Shown here in pieces: positions 16,844 to 28,100 of a stretch of 64,000 nucleotides of DNA. A program made the translations under genes and the position numbers. Position 1 is the stretch's first letter, and each line of letters begins with the position of its first letter. The notes under the pieces were generated by a model. It was given only the letters and a program-made list of their open reading frames with translations. It was not told the DNA's origin and did no database searches. Source of the stretch: Bryobacterales bacterium (GTDB taxonomy: Bacteria; Acidobacteriota; Terriglobia; Bryobacterales; UBA6623); assembly GCA_028819575.1 (NCBI GenBank), contig JAPPLB010000077.1, positions 1 to 64,000 of the forward strand. Direction: 5' to 3'.

Positions 16844-17731
16844 GTGAACTCCGGCCACTTCAAGGTCTTTCGAGACATTGCGCAGACACACAGCGTCAGC
16901 CGCGGCGCTGCAATGAACGGCATCTCGCAATCTGCGGCGAGCCAAATCCTGAAACATCTGGAAAACGACATCGGCGTGGTCCTTCTGGACCGCAGCATGC
17001 GCCCTCTGAAGCTCACGCCGGCAGGCCGGCTTTACTTTGACGCCAGCCGCGACATCGTACGCCGCTACGAAGTGATGCGGGCTGAGATTGATTCGCTCAA
17101 GGGCGAGCTCGTCGGATCGGTGCGGGTTGCTTCGATCTACTCGATCGGCCTGTATGAAATGCGGCGCATTCGGGAAGACTTCGAAGAAGAGCACCCCCAG
17201 GCGCGTGTGCATCTCGAGTACATGCATCCCGAAAAGGTCTATGAAGCGGTCAGCGGTGATCAGGCCGATCTCGGGTTGATCAGCTATCCCACGGCTACGA
17301 AGAAACTCAAGGTGATTCCCTGGCGTATCGAGAAGATGGTTCTCGTTTGCCATCCGCGGCACCGGCTGGCGCGGAAACGGACGGTTGAAGTCAACGATTT
17401 GGCCGATCAGGAGTTCGTGAGCTTCGATCCGGATCTTTCGATCCGCAAGGCGATGGACCGCTTTTTTCGAGAACGCGGGCTGCTGAGGAAAGTGGTGCTC
17501 GCGTTCGACAACATTCAGATGATCAAAGAAGCACTGGTGATCGGCTCGGGGATCAGCCTGCTGCCGGAGCGGACGGTTCGGCAGGAAGTGACGGAAGGAA
17601 GGCTGGTAGCGCACCGCATCGAAGCTCCGGAGCTTGTTCGGCCGGTCGGCATCGTGCAACGCCGCCGCACGACGCTCTCGCCCACGGCAGCGGCCTTCCT
17701 GCAATATCTGCAGGAGCGCCCCGGGGATTAG
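16844..17731 (+). CDS. LysR-family transcriptional regulator
   Basis: 295 residues from GTG 16844. The N-terminal winged helix covers HFKVFRDIAQTHSVSRGAA and ISQSAASQILKHLENDIGVVL, followed by the linker helix and a two-lobed effector domain. There is no ribosome binding site before the GTG, and TATAGT lies only ~17 bp upstream, so the mRNA leader is very short or absent. LysR proteins often control a divergent neighbour; here the nearest one on the left is the small membrane protein ~290 bp away. The effector is unknown. Confidence 0.9.
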   Translation: MNSGHFKVFRDIAQTHSVSRGAAMNGISQSAASQILKHLENDIGVVLLDRSMRPLKLTPAGRLYFDASRDIVRRYEVMRAEIDSLKGELVGSVRVASIYSIGLYEMRRIREDFEEEHPQARVHLEYMHPEKVYEAVSGDQADLGLISYPTATKKLKVIPWRIEKMVLVCHPRHRLARKRTVEVNDLADQEFVSFDPDLSIRKAMDRFFRERGLLRKVVLAFDNIQMIKEALVIGSGISLLPERTVRQEVTEGRLVAHRIEAPELVRPVGIVQRRRTTLSPTAAAFLQYLQERPGD

Positions 17732-17763
17732 TGGCGGTTTTCGCAAGGCCTCACGGCAGCGAT

Positions 17764-18039
17764 ATGGCTGCACAAAGTGATAAGCTGGCAGTGGGAATGA
17801 AGCCGCTTGCGCGCCACCTGGAAGAGGCGGGGATCAGCCTCGCCCGACTCGTCAGCGCGTCGGGCCTCGACCAGAAACGGGTGCTTGCGATCGTCAGCGG
17901 CAACTACATCCCCAGCCCGTCGCAGAGAGAGCGTCTGGCCTCCGTCCTGGGCGTTGCCATCGACGAGATTTCCTGGGGACACGCGGTGCCGGTCCAGTAC
18001 ATGCGCGGCAACGGTCCGCAATCCGGACGCCCTACTTGA
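17764..18039 (+). CDS. Small Cro/C1-type helix-turn-helix protein
   Basis: 91 residues from ATG 17764 (a GTG at 17731 overlapping the LysR stop is the other option). LARHLEEAGISLARLVSASG and LDQKRVLAIVSGNYIPSPSQ outline the five-helix XRE fold, ending with LASVLGVAIDEISWG. It has no second domain. It lies directly after the LysR gene and may be co-transcribed with it. The target is unknown. Confidence 0.7.
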   Translation: MAAQSDKLAVGMKPLARHLEEAGISLARLVSASGLDQKRVLAIVSGNYIPSPSQRERLASVLGVAIDEISWGHAVPVQYMRGNGPQSGRPT

Positions 18040-18165
18040 AGACCGCGTCCTTCACCCCCGCGTACTCCGATTCGGCAGGAAAAGCATGCCGCGGCTCCGG
18101 CTCCGTGCTTCTCCGTTTGCTGTAATCCATTACTTGACCCCTGGAATCTAGAATCAGCAGTGCGC

Positions 18166-18741
18166 ATGCAAAGGTTTTCTACAGCTTTGTTCGTTGCGGG
18201 TATTTTTTTCTTCGGCTGGCCAATTCATCTTGATGCGAAAACCGTCGTCGTGAAAGCAGGCTGGAAAGAAACCAGAACCACGCTGAGTCAACCTGATTTT
18301 CGCCTCAAGCTCCAGATTCAGTTGAAATCGAACAGGAAGATGAAGGGAATTGTGACCGGAACAACTGGCGCCGGACTGAGGCTTGAACGGAATGGGTCCG
18401 AGACTTTCATTCAGCGGACCGAGATACATTCAATCCGGCTTGTCCCTCGCAAGGCAAGCAGCCACCGGAATCGAGTACTTGCCCTCGCGGGAGGCGTTCC
18501 TGCCGGGCTCGGCGTTGCCTTGGGAGCGTGGCACGTTGGTTGCGCCGTTGCAGGTGGTTGCGGGGAGCCGTCTGATCCTGTTGGTTCCGCAGGTTTTTAT
18601 GCGGTCTTGGTGGCTGTTCCGGTTCTGCTGTACAAGCTCGCGGCGCGGGCTGATCGCGGAGCACTGTTGATCATTCTGGATGACAGTGTTGCGAATCACT
18701 CTCTGGGGAGTCCTGTGCACAGAACCGTTGTTATCGGCTAG
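18166..18741 (+). CDS. Exported protein of unknown function
   Basis: 191 residues from ATG 18166 (GTG at 18160 is an alternative). A signal peptide (FSTALFVAGIFFFGWPIHLDA) precedes a short basic beta-rich region (~25-95) with KMKGIVTGTTGAGLRLER. Two hydrophobic stretches follow (VLALAGGVPAGLGVALGAWH and FYAVLVAVPVLLYKLA). The first half resembles the small-barrel domains of exported proteins whose genes respond to local signals in this phylum, but I cannot place it in a family. Confidence 0.6.
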   Translation: MQRFSTALFVAGIFFFGWPIHLDAKTVVVKAGWKETRTTLSQPDFRLKLQIQLKSNRKMKGIVTGTTGAGLRLERNGSETFIQRTEIHSIRLVPRKASSHRNRVLALAGGVPAGLGVALGAWHVGCAVAGGCGEPSDPVGSAGFYAVLVAVPVLLYKLAARADRGALLIILDDSVANHSLGSPVHRTVVIG

Positions 18742-19286
18742 CCTGTGGATGATCTCGTGTTTTCGGGACACGCGGTGGGCCACGGTGTTCAGAGATGAAT
18801 CCGGTTGATCAGGGGCGGCCGAGACCGGTTTGCCGCCGATCCGTCTGGAAGTGCTCCCGGACTCTCTAAAACAGTCCCGGAAGCGGCGAAATGGTCCCCA
18901 CCAACGCCGCAATCGCCCGAAGAAACGGCTCTGACGACACTTTGGCTCTGTCCTTGCAGGGTTCGGGGCGTGCCGATCCCTGCAACGTTCCTCATGAGCA
19001 CTCCGAGATTGCATCCGCAGGCGTGGATCAACAATCGGTTCCGAATGTTGGCGTGGCCCCGCCAATGCACCCGCCGCATCCCGCCGGTCCCGTACGTGCG
19101 GCCATCGACTGCTCCACCATCTCCCCGGTTCCCGGCCGCCCGCCGTTGAGTGCGCGTAGGTGTCGTTGCTCCTACACGGCTCATGCCAAACAAGCGCAAC
19201 GAAGAGATAGCTCCTTACCGCGCACCCCTGCCCTGAGGTTCCGAGAAAGTCAAGTCGGCACGCCAATTCGTTTAGAATCGGGACTT
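18742..19286. other. Gene-free stretch before the beta-helix gene
   Basis: 545 bp with open frames on both strands but none with a plausible start site or recognisable content. The frame of the following gene stays open leftward to 18891, but the residues are not protein-like and the signal peptide at 19287 marks the real start. Confidence 0.55.
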
Positions 19287-21233
19287 ATGCGCGTTTTCCT
19301 GCCATTTTGCCTTCTCCTCCTCGCCGCCGCCGCCCACGCCGCCGACAGCACCCGCACCGGCCGTTTCACCGTCGAGCATCCGACGCTGCACAATCTCGGC
19401 TTCGAGTGGGCCATCACCGGCGACGACAACCGCAACGCCTCCGTCACGGTCGAGTTCCGCCGCGTCGGCGATGCAGAGTGGCGTCCGGCTCTTCCGCTGG
19501 TTCGCGTCGGAGGGGAGCGAATCTTCCGCAAACGCGAGCACCTCGAATACACCGTCCCCGACGGCTTCGCGGGAAGCATCCTCAATCTGGAGCCCGGCAC
19601 GGAATACGAATGCCGCTTCAAGCTGGCCGACCCCGACGGCGCCGGCGGCCAAACGACCAAAACCGTCCGCGTCACCACCCGAACCGAGCCGCAGCCCTAC
19701 CCGGGCGGACGCATCCGCCACGTCTATCCGCCCTATCACGAGGGCCCGCGGCAGGAACCCCACTTCAGCAGCCTGCTCGAGGCCTATTACGGCGCCGGGC
19801 TCGGCGATTGGAACGTCGTCTGGGAGCGGCGCGTTCAACCGGGCGACACGATCCTCGTCCATGCCGGCCTCTACCGCAACGACCGTCTCAACTACGTCGA
19901 CCCGATGATGACGCCGTTCGACGGAACGAATTGGCTCACGATCAAGGCCACACCCGAAAAGCCCATCACCATCAAAGCCGCCGGTGACGGCGAAGTCGTC
20001 TTCGACGGCGCCGGCAACCACCGCCTGTTCGACGTCACGGCTTCAGCCCATCACATCTTCGACGGACTCACCTTCCGCAACACCGACATCGCCATCTTCG
20101 CGGGCTTCAAGGAGGTGAACGGCGCCGTCGGCCTCACCGTCAAGAACTGCCGCTTCGAGGACATCGGCTTCGGCGTCTGGACCGAGTACGCCGGGTCGAG
20201 CGACTTCTACATTGCCGACAACATCTTTATCGGCCGTATCGAGCAGCGCAACCTGCTGGTCGGCTGGACCGGCCCGCTGTGGCGCAGCGCCGGCCCCTAC
20301 GGCTCTCACGAAGTCCGCAGCTATTACGCCGTCAAGGTCTACGGCCCCGGTCACGTCATCGCCTACAACGCCGTCGCGTACTTTCACGACGGCATCGGCA
20401 TCTCCACCTACGGAACGCCCGAGTCCGACCCCGAACGGCGCGCCTCATCCATCGACATCTACAACAACGACATCCACATGTCCGGCGACGACTTCATCGA
20501 AACCGACGGCGGCGTGCACAACATCCGCGTCTACAACAACCGCGGCGTCAACGCGGCGCACGGCGGCTACAGCTCGCAACCTGTCTTCGGCGGTCCGGCC
20601 TATTTCATCCGCAACATCCTCTACCACGTCCCCAGCGGCGTCGCCTTCAAGTTTTCCGCCAAGGCCGCCGGACTGTTCGCCTACCACAACACCATCATCG
20701 GCGAACACGTCGCGAGCGATCCCTCATCCAACATGCACTACCGCAACAACCTCTTTCTGGGGCGCGATACTCCCGGCCGCAGTGTGATGATCTGGGCGAA
20801 TGCCGGTTCGGACTACAGCTCGGACTACAACGGCTTCCGCCCCAACAAGGATGTCGTCGAGCAATATCGCTGGCTCGCTCCGCGAAGCGGTGAGACGATC
20901 TATGAGCCCCGCCCCGAAGACTGGCGCACGTTCTCGACGCTCGACGAGTTCCGAGCCGCCACGGGCCAGGAACAGCACGGCCTCGAGCTCGATTTCGACG
21001 TCTTCGAGCAGATGATCCCCCCCGACCCGACGAAGCGCCACGCCGTCTACCACGCCAGGGATCTGAACTTCCGCCTGAAGCCTGGCGGCAAGGCCGTCGA
21101 CGCCGGCGTCCTCATCCCCACCGTCAACGACCACTTCAGCGGCAACGCCCCCGATCTGGGCGCCCTCGAATCAGGCCGCCCCCAACCTCACTACGGCCCG
21201 CGTTGGCTGAAATCCCAGCCCTTCTATCAATGA
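19287..21233 (+). CDS. Exported right-handed parallel beta-helix protein
   Basis: 648 residues. The start at 19287 is set by the signal peptide [19 protein letters not shown]. Residues ~25-135 form a beta-sandwich, fibronectin-like region. From ~175 on, the coils of a pectate-lyase-type beta-helix can be followed ([101 protein letters not shown]). Such proteins bind or cleave polysaccharides. The [14 protein letters not shown] region and a C-terminal [16 protein letters not shown], common in exported beta-helix proteins, are present. The catalytic residues are not assignable by eye. Confidence 0.85.
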   Translation: MRVFLPFCLLLLAAAAHAADSTRTGRFTVEHPTLHNLGFEWAITGDDNRNASVTVEFRRVGDAEWRPALPLVRVGGERIFRKREHLEYTVPDGFAGSILNLEPGTEYECRFKLADPDGAGGQTTKTVRVTTRTEPQPYPGGRIRHVYPPYHEGPRQEPHFSSLLEAYYGAGLGDWNVVWERRVQPGDTILVHAGLYRNDRLNYVDPMMTPFDGTNWLTIKATPEKPITIKAAGDGEVVFDGAGNHRLFDVTASAHHIFDGLTFRNTDIAIFAGFKEVNGAVGLTVKNCRFEDIGFGVWTEYAGSSDFYIADNIFIGRIEQRNLLVGWTGPLWRSAGPYGSHEVRSYYAVKVYGPGHVIAYNAVAYFHDGIGISTYGTPESDPERRASSIDIYNNDIHMSGDDFIETDGGVHNIRVYNNRGVNAAHGGYSSQPVFGGPAYFIRNILYHVPSGVAFKFSAKAAGLFAYHNTIIGEHVASDPSSNMHYRNNLFLGRDTPGRSVMIWANAGSDYSSDYNGFRPNKDVVEQYRWLAPRSGETIYEPRPEDWRTFSTLDEFRAATGQEQHGLELDFDVFEQMIPPDPTKRHAVYHARDLNFRLKPGGKAVDAGVLIPTVNDHFSGNAPDLGALESGRPQPHYGPRWLKSQPFYQ

Positions 21234-21351
21234 CGGATTGACGACAGGAGGCAAAGCGGCGGCTGCAACCCCGAAGGCCGGCGAGGCTCCCGGCTGCCTT
21301 GCCTGCGGCGGGGCTTCGATAGACTGTGGTTGCGGCTCCGAGTCCGGTCTT

Positions 21352-22983
21352 GTGTCGACAGCCTTGAAGTCACCGTCCACGCCAAGCGAAACGGTTAAAC
21401 CCGATCGCTCGCGAACTCTCTCGGGGACTCCCGTCGAGAAGGTCTACACCCGTGACCGTCTGAGCGGCTTCGACCCGAGCGCCGATCTCGGCGATCCGGG
21501 CGGCTTCCCGTTCACTCGAGGCATCCATGCCGACATGTACCGAGGCAGGCCGTGGACGATGCGGCAGTTCTCGGGCTTCGCCGCGCCCGAGGAAACGAAC
21601 CGCCGCTACCGCTATTTGCTCGAACACGGACAAACGGGGCTCTCCGTGGCCTTCGACCTGCCCACCTTGATGGGTTATGACGCTGATGACCCCCTGGCGT
21701 CCGGAGAGGTAGGCAAGTGCGGAGTGGCGATTTCAAGCCTGGCGGACATGGAGGAGTTGTTCCGGGACATCCCGCTGGCCGAGGTGACGACGTCAATGAC
21801 GATCACTTCCTCGGCAGCCATTCTGTGGGCCATGTATCTCGTCGTGGCCGAGAAGCAGGGCGCTGATTGGGCGCGGCTTTCGGGGACGATCCAGAACGAC
21901 ATTCTCAAGGAGTACATGGCGCAAAAGGAGTACATCTACCCGCCGCGTCCTTCGATGCGGTTGGTCGTCGATACGCTGGAGTTCGGCTCCGGGAACACTC
22001 CGAAGTTCAACCCGATTTCGATCAGCGGCTACCACATTCGCGAGGCGGGCGCGACGGCTCTGCAGGAGTTGGTCTTCACCCTCGGCGCCGGAGTCGAATA
22101 CGTGAAGTGGGCTGTCGAACGCGGCTTGCAGATCGATCGCTTCGCGCCCCGGTTGAGCTTTTTTTTCGACGTGCACAGCGACTTCTTCGAGGAGATCGCC
22201 AAGTTCAGGGCGGCGCGGAAGATCTGGGCCAGGCTGATGCGGGATCGCTTCGGCGCGAAGAACGAGCGTTCGTGGAAGCTGCGTTTCCATGCGCAGACGG
22301 CGGGCGTGTCGCTGACGGCCCAACAGCCTCGAGTGAATCTTGCTCGTACGGCGATTCAGGCCCTGGCCGCCGTTCTGGGCGGAGCGCAGTCGCTGCACAC
22401 CAACTCGCTCGACGAGGCATACGCCTTGCCGACCGAGGAGGCCGCCTTGCTGGCGCTGCGGACACAGCAGGTGTTGGCCTGTGAGACCGGTGTGATCGAA
22501 GCGGTCGATCCGTTCGGGGGCAGCTACTTCCTGGAACGGCTGACTCTCGATTTGGAAACGGGCTTCTTCGAGCAACTGGAGAAGATCGAAGCGATGGGCG
22601 GGATGGTGACGGCGGTCGAGAACGGTTATCCGCAGGCCGAGATCGCTCGATCGAGCTACGAGTTCCAGAAGTCCATCGAAGAAGGCCGCCGTCGGATCGT
22701 CGGCGTGAACGCATACATCGAGGAGGAACACGAACCCATTCCCACGCTCTCGATCGACCACACTGTCGCCGAGAAGCAGTCGGCGAAGCTCGCCAGGCTG
22801 CGGTCGGAACGCGACAACGCCGCTGTTACCCGAGCCCTCGACAACCTCGGACGAGCCGCCGAAGGCGATACGAACCTCATGTTCCCCATCCTCGACGCCG
22901 TCCGCGCCTACGCCACCCTGGGAGAAATGTGCGACGTGCTGCGGGGCGTTTTCGGCGCCTACAGCGAACAGTCCGCGGTATAG
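21352..22983 (+). CDS. Acyl-CoA mutase large subunit, isobutyryl-CoA mutase type
   Basis: 543 residues from GTG 21352; a TTG at 21238 would add 38 residues of unclear value. This is the TIM-barrel catalytic half of the methylmalonyl-CoA mutase superfamily ([82 protein letters not shown]). The C-terminal B12 domain is absent and is supplied by the gene at 24634. Two specificity positions are Phe73 and Gln191, where methylmalonyl-CoA mutase has Tyr89 and Arg207. The pair Phe/Gln is the isobutyryl-CoA mutase signature (Phe80/Gln198 in Streptomyces IcmA), and the spacing (118 residues) is identical. The likely reaction is isobutyryl-CoA to and from n-butyryl-CoA. Confidence 0.88.
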   Translation: MSTALKSPSTPSETVKPDRSRTLSGTPVEKVYTRDRLSGFDPSADLGDPGGFPFTRGIHADMYRGRPWTMRQFSGFAAPEETNRRYRYLLEHGQTGLSVAFDLPTLMGYDADDPLASGEVGKCGVAISSLADMEELFRDIPLAEVTTSMTITSSAAILWAMYLVVAEKQGADWARLSGTIQNDILKEYMAQKEYIYPPRPSMRLVVDTLEFGSGNTPKFNPISISGYHIREAGATALQELVFTLGAGVEYVKWAVERGLQIDRFAPRLSFFFDVHSDFFEEIAKFRAARKIWARLMRDRFGAKNERSWKLRFHAQTAGVSLTAQQPRVNLARTAIQALAAVLGGAQSLHTNSLDEAYALPTEEAALLALRTQQVLACETGVIEAVDPFGGSYFLERLTLDLETGFFEQLEKIEAMGGMVTAVENGYPQAEIARSSYEFQKSIEEGRRRIVGVNAYIEEEHEPIPTLSIDHTVAEKQSAKLARLRSERDNAAVTRALDNLGRAAEGDTNLMFPILDAVRAYATLGEMCDVLRGVFGAYSEQSAV

Positions 22984-23080
22984 CCGTCCCTCTTCTCTTG
23001 TCGAAGGAGTGCGGCTTTCTTCCTTTCCACGTCAGGGGCGAGAACTTTTGGCCGCTCCTCGCGCCGATTCAGGTACGCAG

Positions 23081-23110
23081 CGTAGTGAGTGACGGCGAGG
23101 ACTCACTACG
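23081..23110. other. Perfect 10-bp inverted repeat
   Basis: CGTAGTGAGT and ACTCACTACG are exact inverted copies with a 10-nt spacer, ~100 bp after the mutase gene and ~55 bp before the deacylase gene. No T run follows. It may act as a mRNA hairpin or as an operator for the deacylase gene. Confidence 0.45.
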
Positions 23111-23164
23111 ACTGTCAGTTGGCAAGCACCTCTAAAACAGTGGTCTCGTGCCATACTAACGCGC

Positions 23165-24589
23165 ATGTTCAGGGTTTCCGCCGCGGTTGGTCTCGTTCTC
23201 TTTCTTGTTCACTGCGCGGGGCCGCCGCAATACGATCTCGTGATCGTGAACGGACAGGTGATGGATCCCGAGTCGGGGCTGGACGGGATTCGCAATGTCG
23301 GTATTCGAGGCGGAAGCATTGCCGCGATCAGCGAAGACGCGCTCTCGGGCGCTAAAGTGCTCGATGCGAGCGGGCAGGTCGTGGCGCCGGGGTTCATCGA
23401 CCTGCATCAGCACGGACACAGTCCGGACAACTACAGGGCGCAGATTCACGACGGCATCACGACGGCCTTGGAGCTCGAGATCGGCGTCGAGGATATCGCC
23501 GCCTGGTACGGCGAGCGCGAGGGGAAGACGCCCGTCAACTTCGGAGCGAGCATCAGCCATCCCTACTCGCGCAACCTCGCCGTGCTGGGCAGCAACCCCG
23601 GCCTTGAGGGCGAAGCGCTCATGAAGCCCCTCGATGCCGGGCAACTCGAAAAACTCAAGCATCTTATTCGCCGCGGGCTTTCGGAAGGAGCGCCCGCTGT
23701 CGGCTTCGGCCTTGCCTATACGCCCGGAGCGACGACCGAGGAGGTTGTCGAGATCTTTCGTGTGGCGGCGAAGCACAACGCCAATTGCCACGTCCACATG
23801 CGCACTTCCGAGCCGCCCGGATTCGCCAACATCCAGGAAGTCCTCGATGCATCGAAGAAAACCGGTGCGCCGCTGCACATTTTCCACATCAACAGCAGCG
23901 CCTCGACGCGCATCCCGCAGTACCTCGACGTCATCGCGTCCGCACAAGGGCGGGGCGAGGACGTGACGACCGAGTGCTACCCTTACAACCGCGGCTCGAC
24001 GCTGATCCAGTCCCATCTGTTCAACGACTGGCGGACGTACGACGACGAGCGCCTCGCGGGGTACATCTGGGTCGAGACCGGCGCAACCTTGAGCCGTGAG
24101 ACCTTCGGGAAATACCGCGAGCAGGGCGGCACCATCATCTCTCCGCCGAGCTACAGCGAAGAGAACCTGCGAACCGCTGTCGCGAGCCCGATCACCATGA
24201 TCGCCAGCGACGGCATGTGGCTCGACAAGGGCCGCGCCCACCCGCGCTCGTTCGGGACGTACGCACGCATTCTGGGCCGCTATGTCCGGGAGCAGAAGGC
24301 GCTGTCGCTGATGGACGCGCTGCGGAAGATGTCGCTTGCGCCGGCAAAGCGGCTCGAGCGCCGTGCGCCCATGATGAAGAAGAAGGGCCGGCTGAGCGTG
24401 GGCGCCGACGCTGACATCGTCGTCTTCGATCCCGACACTGTGATCGACAAGGGCACGTTTGAGGACCCGGCTCACTATTCGGAAGGGATCCGGCATGTGC
24501 TGGTCAACGGTCAAGTGACCCTCGAGGACGCTGCGTTCGTCGAAGGCGCAGCGTCCGGCAAGGCGGTCAAGGCGCCGCCGCAAACCTGA
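23165..24589 (+). CDS. N-acyl-D-amino-acid deacylase family lipoprotein
   Basis: 474 residues. The lipobox is VHCAG at the end of the N-terminal hydrophobic segment, so it is a membrane-anchored lipoprotein. Amidohydrolase fold: [16 protein letters not shown] (small beta domain), [13 protein letters not shown] (metal site in strand 1), [15 protein letters not shown], and the family end motif [20 protein letters not shown]. It would release the acyl group from N-acyl-D-amino acids or related cell-wall-derived amides. It is located between the two mutase subunits on the same strand, but I see no metabolic link that requires this. Confidence 0.85.
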   Translation: MFRVSAAVGLVLFLVHCAGPPQYDLVIVNGQVMDPESGLDGIRNVGIRGGSIAAISEDALSGAKVLDASGQVVAPGFIDLHQHGHSPDNYRAQIHDGITTALELEIGVEDIAAWYGEREGKTPVNFGASISHPYSRNLAVLGSNPGLEGEALMKPLDAGQLEKLKHLIRRGLSEGAPAVGFGLAYTPGATTEEVVEIFRVAAKHNANCHVHMRTSEPPGFANIQEVLDASKKTGAPLHIFHINSSASTRIPQYLDVIASAQGRGEDVTTECYPYNRGSTLIQSHLFNDWRTYDDERLAGYIWVETGATLSRETFGKYREQGGTIISPPSYSEENLRTAVASPITMIASDGMWLDKGRAHPRSFGTYARILGRYVREQKALSLMDALRKMSLAPAKRLERRAPMMKKKGRLSVGADADIVVFDPDTVIDKGTFEDPAHYSEGIRHVLVNGQVTLEDAAFVEGAASGKAVKAPPQT

Positions 24590-24633
24590 CCAGGACGGCT
24601 TTCTATAATGGCAATGCCGCTGCACGGCAACCC

Positions 24634-25065
24634 ATGAGCGCAGCATCCTTCTCGACTTCCGCCCCGCCGATCCGTGTTCTGGTCGCCAAGCCCGGTCTCG
24701 ACGGCCACGACCGTGGCGCGAAGGTGATCGCGCGGGCGTTGCGGGATGCCGGCATGGAAGTGATCTATACGGGTCTCAGGCAGACGCCGGAGCAGGTCGT
24801 GAACGCGGCGCTCCAGGAAGATGTGGAGTTCATCGGCTTGTCGATTCTTTCGGGCGCGCACGCCGCAATTATTCCGCGGGTCATGAAGCTGCTCGAGCAG
24901 AAGGAAATGGACGACGTGCAGGTTATCTTGGGCGGCATCATCCCCGACGAGGACATCGACGCCATGGAACGTCTGGGTGTAGCCGCGGTGTTTCAGCCCG
25001 GCACGCCGCTGGAATCGATCATCACGTTCATTCGCGAAAACCGCCGCCAGCGGGATATCGCCTGA
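24634..25065 (+). CDS. B12-binding small subunit of acyl-CoA mutase
   Basis: 143 residues, a stand-alone cobalamin-binding Rossmann domain: [20 protein letters not shown] carries the DxHxxG core (Asp-Gly-His-Asp-Arg-Gly) whose His replaces the dimethylbenzimidazole ligand. SILSGAH and GGIIPDEDI are the second and third conserved loops. This is the partner of a large subunit that lacks its own B12 domain. Two such large subunits exist in this window (21352-22983 and 37096-38628), but only this one small subunit, which is nearer to the isobutyryl-type one. Confidence 0.93.
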   Translation: MSAASFSTSAPPIRVLVAKPGLDGHDRGAKVIARALRDAGMEVIYTGLRQTPEQVVNAALQEDVEFIGLSILSGAHAAIIPRVMKLLEQKEMDDVQVILGGIIPDEDIDAMERLGVAAVFQPGTPLESIITFIRENRRQRDIA

Positions 25066-25079
25066 GACCTCGGTAAGAA

Positions 25080-25109
25080 TTGACACCCCGCGAAGTCCCG
25101 TGATACAAC
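25080..25109 (+). promoter_or_regulatory. Candidate sigma-70 promoter of the formate dehydrogenase operon
   Basis: A perfect TTGACA, an 18-bp spacer and TACAAC (4/6) lie in the 66-bp gap between the B12 subunit gene and fdnG. The predicted start of transcription is ~25116, giving a leader of about 15 nt. The perfect -35 box and the position support it. Confidence 0.45.
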
Positions 25110-25131
25110 CGGGCGATCAGTCTTGAAAGCG

Positions 25132-28100
25132 ATGCCATCAGATGTAGAAGTAACCAGGCGAGGCTTCCTCAAGACGGGCGCCGCCCTGGCGACGACCGCC
25201 TTCGGATTTGATCTTCAGCCTGCTCGGGCCGCCGCCCGTGAACTGAAGATCGCACGCACCACGCAAACCCACAGCATTTGTCCTTATTGCGCCGTGGGTT
25301 GCAGCGTGATCATCCACACCCTGGGTGACAAGGCGAAGAACGTCAAGCCGGCGGTCGTTCATATCGAAGGCGATCCGGCGAGTCCGGTGAACCGCGGCAC
25401 CTTGTGTCCCAAGGGGATTTCGCTCAAGCAGTTCGTCGTCAATGACCAGCGCTTGACCGAACCGCTTTACCGCGCTCCCGGGGCGACAGCATGGAAGGTC
25501 ATTCCGTGGGACGAAGCCATCGACAAGATGGCCCGCCGCATCAAGGACTCCCGCGACCGCGGCTTCGAGCCGAAGGACGCTCGAGGCCGCACGGTGAATC
25601 GCCTCGATAACGTCGCGATCATCGGCGGCTGCACCGATACCAACGAGATCAATTACCTGCTGGGCAAGTTTCGGTTCAGTCTCGGAATCCTGACGTACGA
25701 AAACCAGGCCCGTCTTTGACACGGCCCGACGGTGGCCAGTTTGGCCGCCACGTTCGGCCGCGGAGCCATGACCAATGGTTGGACCGACGTAGCCAACACC
25801 GATGTCGTGTTGGTGATGGGCGGGAACCCTGCCGAGAATCACCCCGTCGGTTTCCGCTTTGTCATGGAAGCCAAGCGTCATCGCAAGGCCAAGCTCATCT
25901 GTGTCGATCCGCGCTTCAACCGCACTGCGGCGGTCTCCGACAGGTATGTTCAGATCCGCTCGGGCACCGACATTGCGTTCCTCGGCGGGCTGCTCAACTA
26001 CGCGCTCAGCCACGATCGGTTTCACGCCGACTACGTTCGCGAACATACGAACGCGTCGTTCATCGTGAAGGAGGGCTTCTCGTTTGCGGACGGCTACTTC
26101 TCCGGCTGGGACGAGGATAGGCAACGGTACGACAAGTCCACGTGGGAGTACGAGCGGGTCGCGGATGGCTACGCCCGCATCGACAAAACCCTCGAGCACC
26201 CGCGCTGCGTTTTCCAGCTCCTCAAGAAGCATTACACGCGCTATACGCCGGAACAGGTCGCATCGATTTCCGGTTGCACCGCCGAAGAGTTCGAGCAGGC
26301 CGCCGAAGTCATCTGCTCCACCGGCCGCGCCGGGCGCTCGGGCACGATTCTCTACGCACTCGGCTGGACGCAGCACAGCCACTCGGTGCAGCTCATCCAC
26401 ACCGCGGCGATGCTGCAACTGATGCTGGGCAACATCGGCATGCCCGGCGGCGGCGTCAACGCGCAGCGGGGACACTCGAACATTCAAGGCGCCACCGACC
26501 TCGGCGCCTGGAATATGCTGCCGGGCTATCTGAAAGTCCCGCGCGCCAACTGGACCAGCCTCGCCGAGTACAACCGTGCCAACTCGCCCAAGCCGCTCCG
26601 GCCGAACTCGTTGAACTATTGGGGCAACACTCCAAAGTTCATGGTCAGCCTGCTCAGGGCCTACTACGGAGAGAACGCCACGCATCGGAACCAGTTCGGC
26701 TATGACTACCTGCCGAAAATCGCCGAGGGGGCGACCCACAGTTGGGGGTACCTCTTCGACGAAATGTACGCCGGCAAGAAGGAAGGCCTCATCTCGTTTG
26801 GGATGAATCCCGTCGCGGGCGGGCCCAACAGCATCAAGATGATCGAGGCGCTCGGCAAACTGAAGTGGTTGATCGTCGCCGAGAACTTCGAGACGGAAAC
26901 GGCGGCGTTCTGGAAGGCCAAGGAGCTTCAGGAGAAGTACTACGGCGAGGTCACCGACCCCGAGAACGTTCAAACCGAAGTCTTCCTGCTGCCCGCCTCC
27001 TGTTTCGCCGAGAAAGACGGCACGTTTGTCAACTCCTCGCGTTGGCTCCAGTGGAAGTACAAGGCGGTCGACGCCCCCGGCAACGCGATGGACGACCAGG
27101 AAATCATCTCACGGCTCTTCCTCAAGCTGCGCGAGCTGTACGAGAAGGAAGGCGGCGCATCCCCGGAACCGCTCCTCGCCATGGACTGGAGCTACGCCAA
27201 CCCGGTCTCGCCGTCGCTCACCGAAGTCGCCAGGGAAATCAGTGGCAAGGACGTTCGCAGCGGGCGGCAAGTGCCGGGGTTCGGTGCGCTCAAGGACGAC
27301 GGATCGACCCTGTGCGGCAACTGGTTGTATTCGGGCTCGTTCACCGAAGCCGGCAACCAGATGGAAAGGCAGGGTCAGAGCGACCCGACCGGACTTGGCC
27401 TCTACGCCGACTGGGCCTGGAGTTGGCCCGCGAACCGCCGTGTCCTCTATAACCGCGCTTCAGCGGATGCCGACGGTAAGCCCTGGGACGAAACACGCGC
27501 TCCCGTCCGCTGGAAGGGCAACCGCTGGGTGGGTGATGTCCCCGATTACAAGGCCGACGCTCCACCGGAGGCCAACGGCGCATTCATCATGCTGGCCGAA
27601 GGAGTGGCGAAGCTGTTTGCGCCCGACTTCGCCGAAGGCCCGTTCCCCGAGCACTACGAGCCCGCTGAGTCGCCGGTCGAAAATCTGTTGCATCCGAACG
27701 TCGGCGACAACCCGGCAGCGCTCAAGTTCTCGAGTGACCTCGATCCGTTGGGGAATGCCGAGCAGTACCCGTACGTCGCCATTACCTACCGGCTCACCGA
27801 GCACTTTCACTTTTGGACGAAGCACGTTTCCGCCACTTCGGAGTTGCAATCCACCTTCTTCGTCGAGTTGCCCCAGGCGCTTGCCGACGAGAAGGGCATC
27901 GCGAGCGGCGACCGCGTCCGGGTAACGTCGGCGCGCGGCAGTGTGGAAGGCCCTGCGCTGGTCACGAAACGCATGCGGGGACTGCAAGTCGCCGGCAAGA
28001 CGATCTACCAGGTCGGCCTGCCGATTCATTGGGGCTTCCTGGGGCGCGTCAAGGGGCCGCTCGTCAATAACCTTACGCCGTCGGTGATGGATCCGAACTC

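Noticed and set aside
19160-19230. Further copy of the inverted-end repeat near the shared AAGCGCAACGAAG
   Set aside because: Only ~13 bp are shared, with no neighbouring blocks or ends.
18891-19286. N-terminal extension of the beta-helix protein (frame open from 18891)
   Set aside because: The extension is not protein-like, and a clear signal peptide starts at 19287.
23000-23160. Cobalamin riboswitch near the mutase genes
   Set aside because: No B12-box-like sequence was seen in the gaps; only a simple inverted repeat.
25717-25719. TGA as a true stop or frameshift in the formate dehydrogenase gene
   Set aside because: The frame is maintained on both sides, the position matches Sec196 of the family and a SECIS-like hairpin follows.
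25138-26973. 611-residue minus-strand frame opposite formate dehydrogenase
   Set aside because: Shadow frame of fdnG with no domain.
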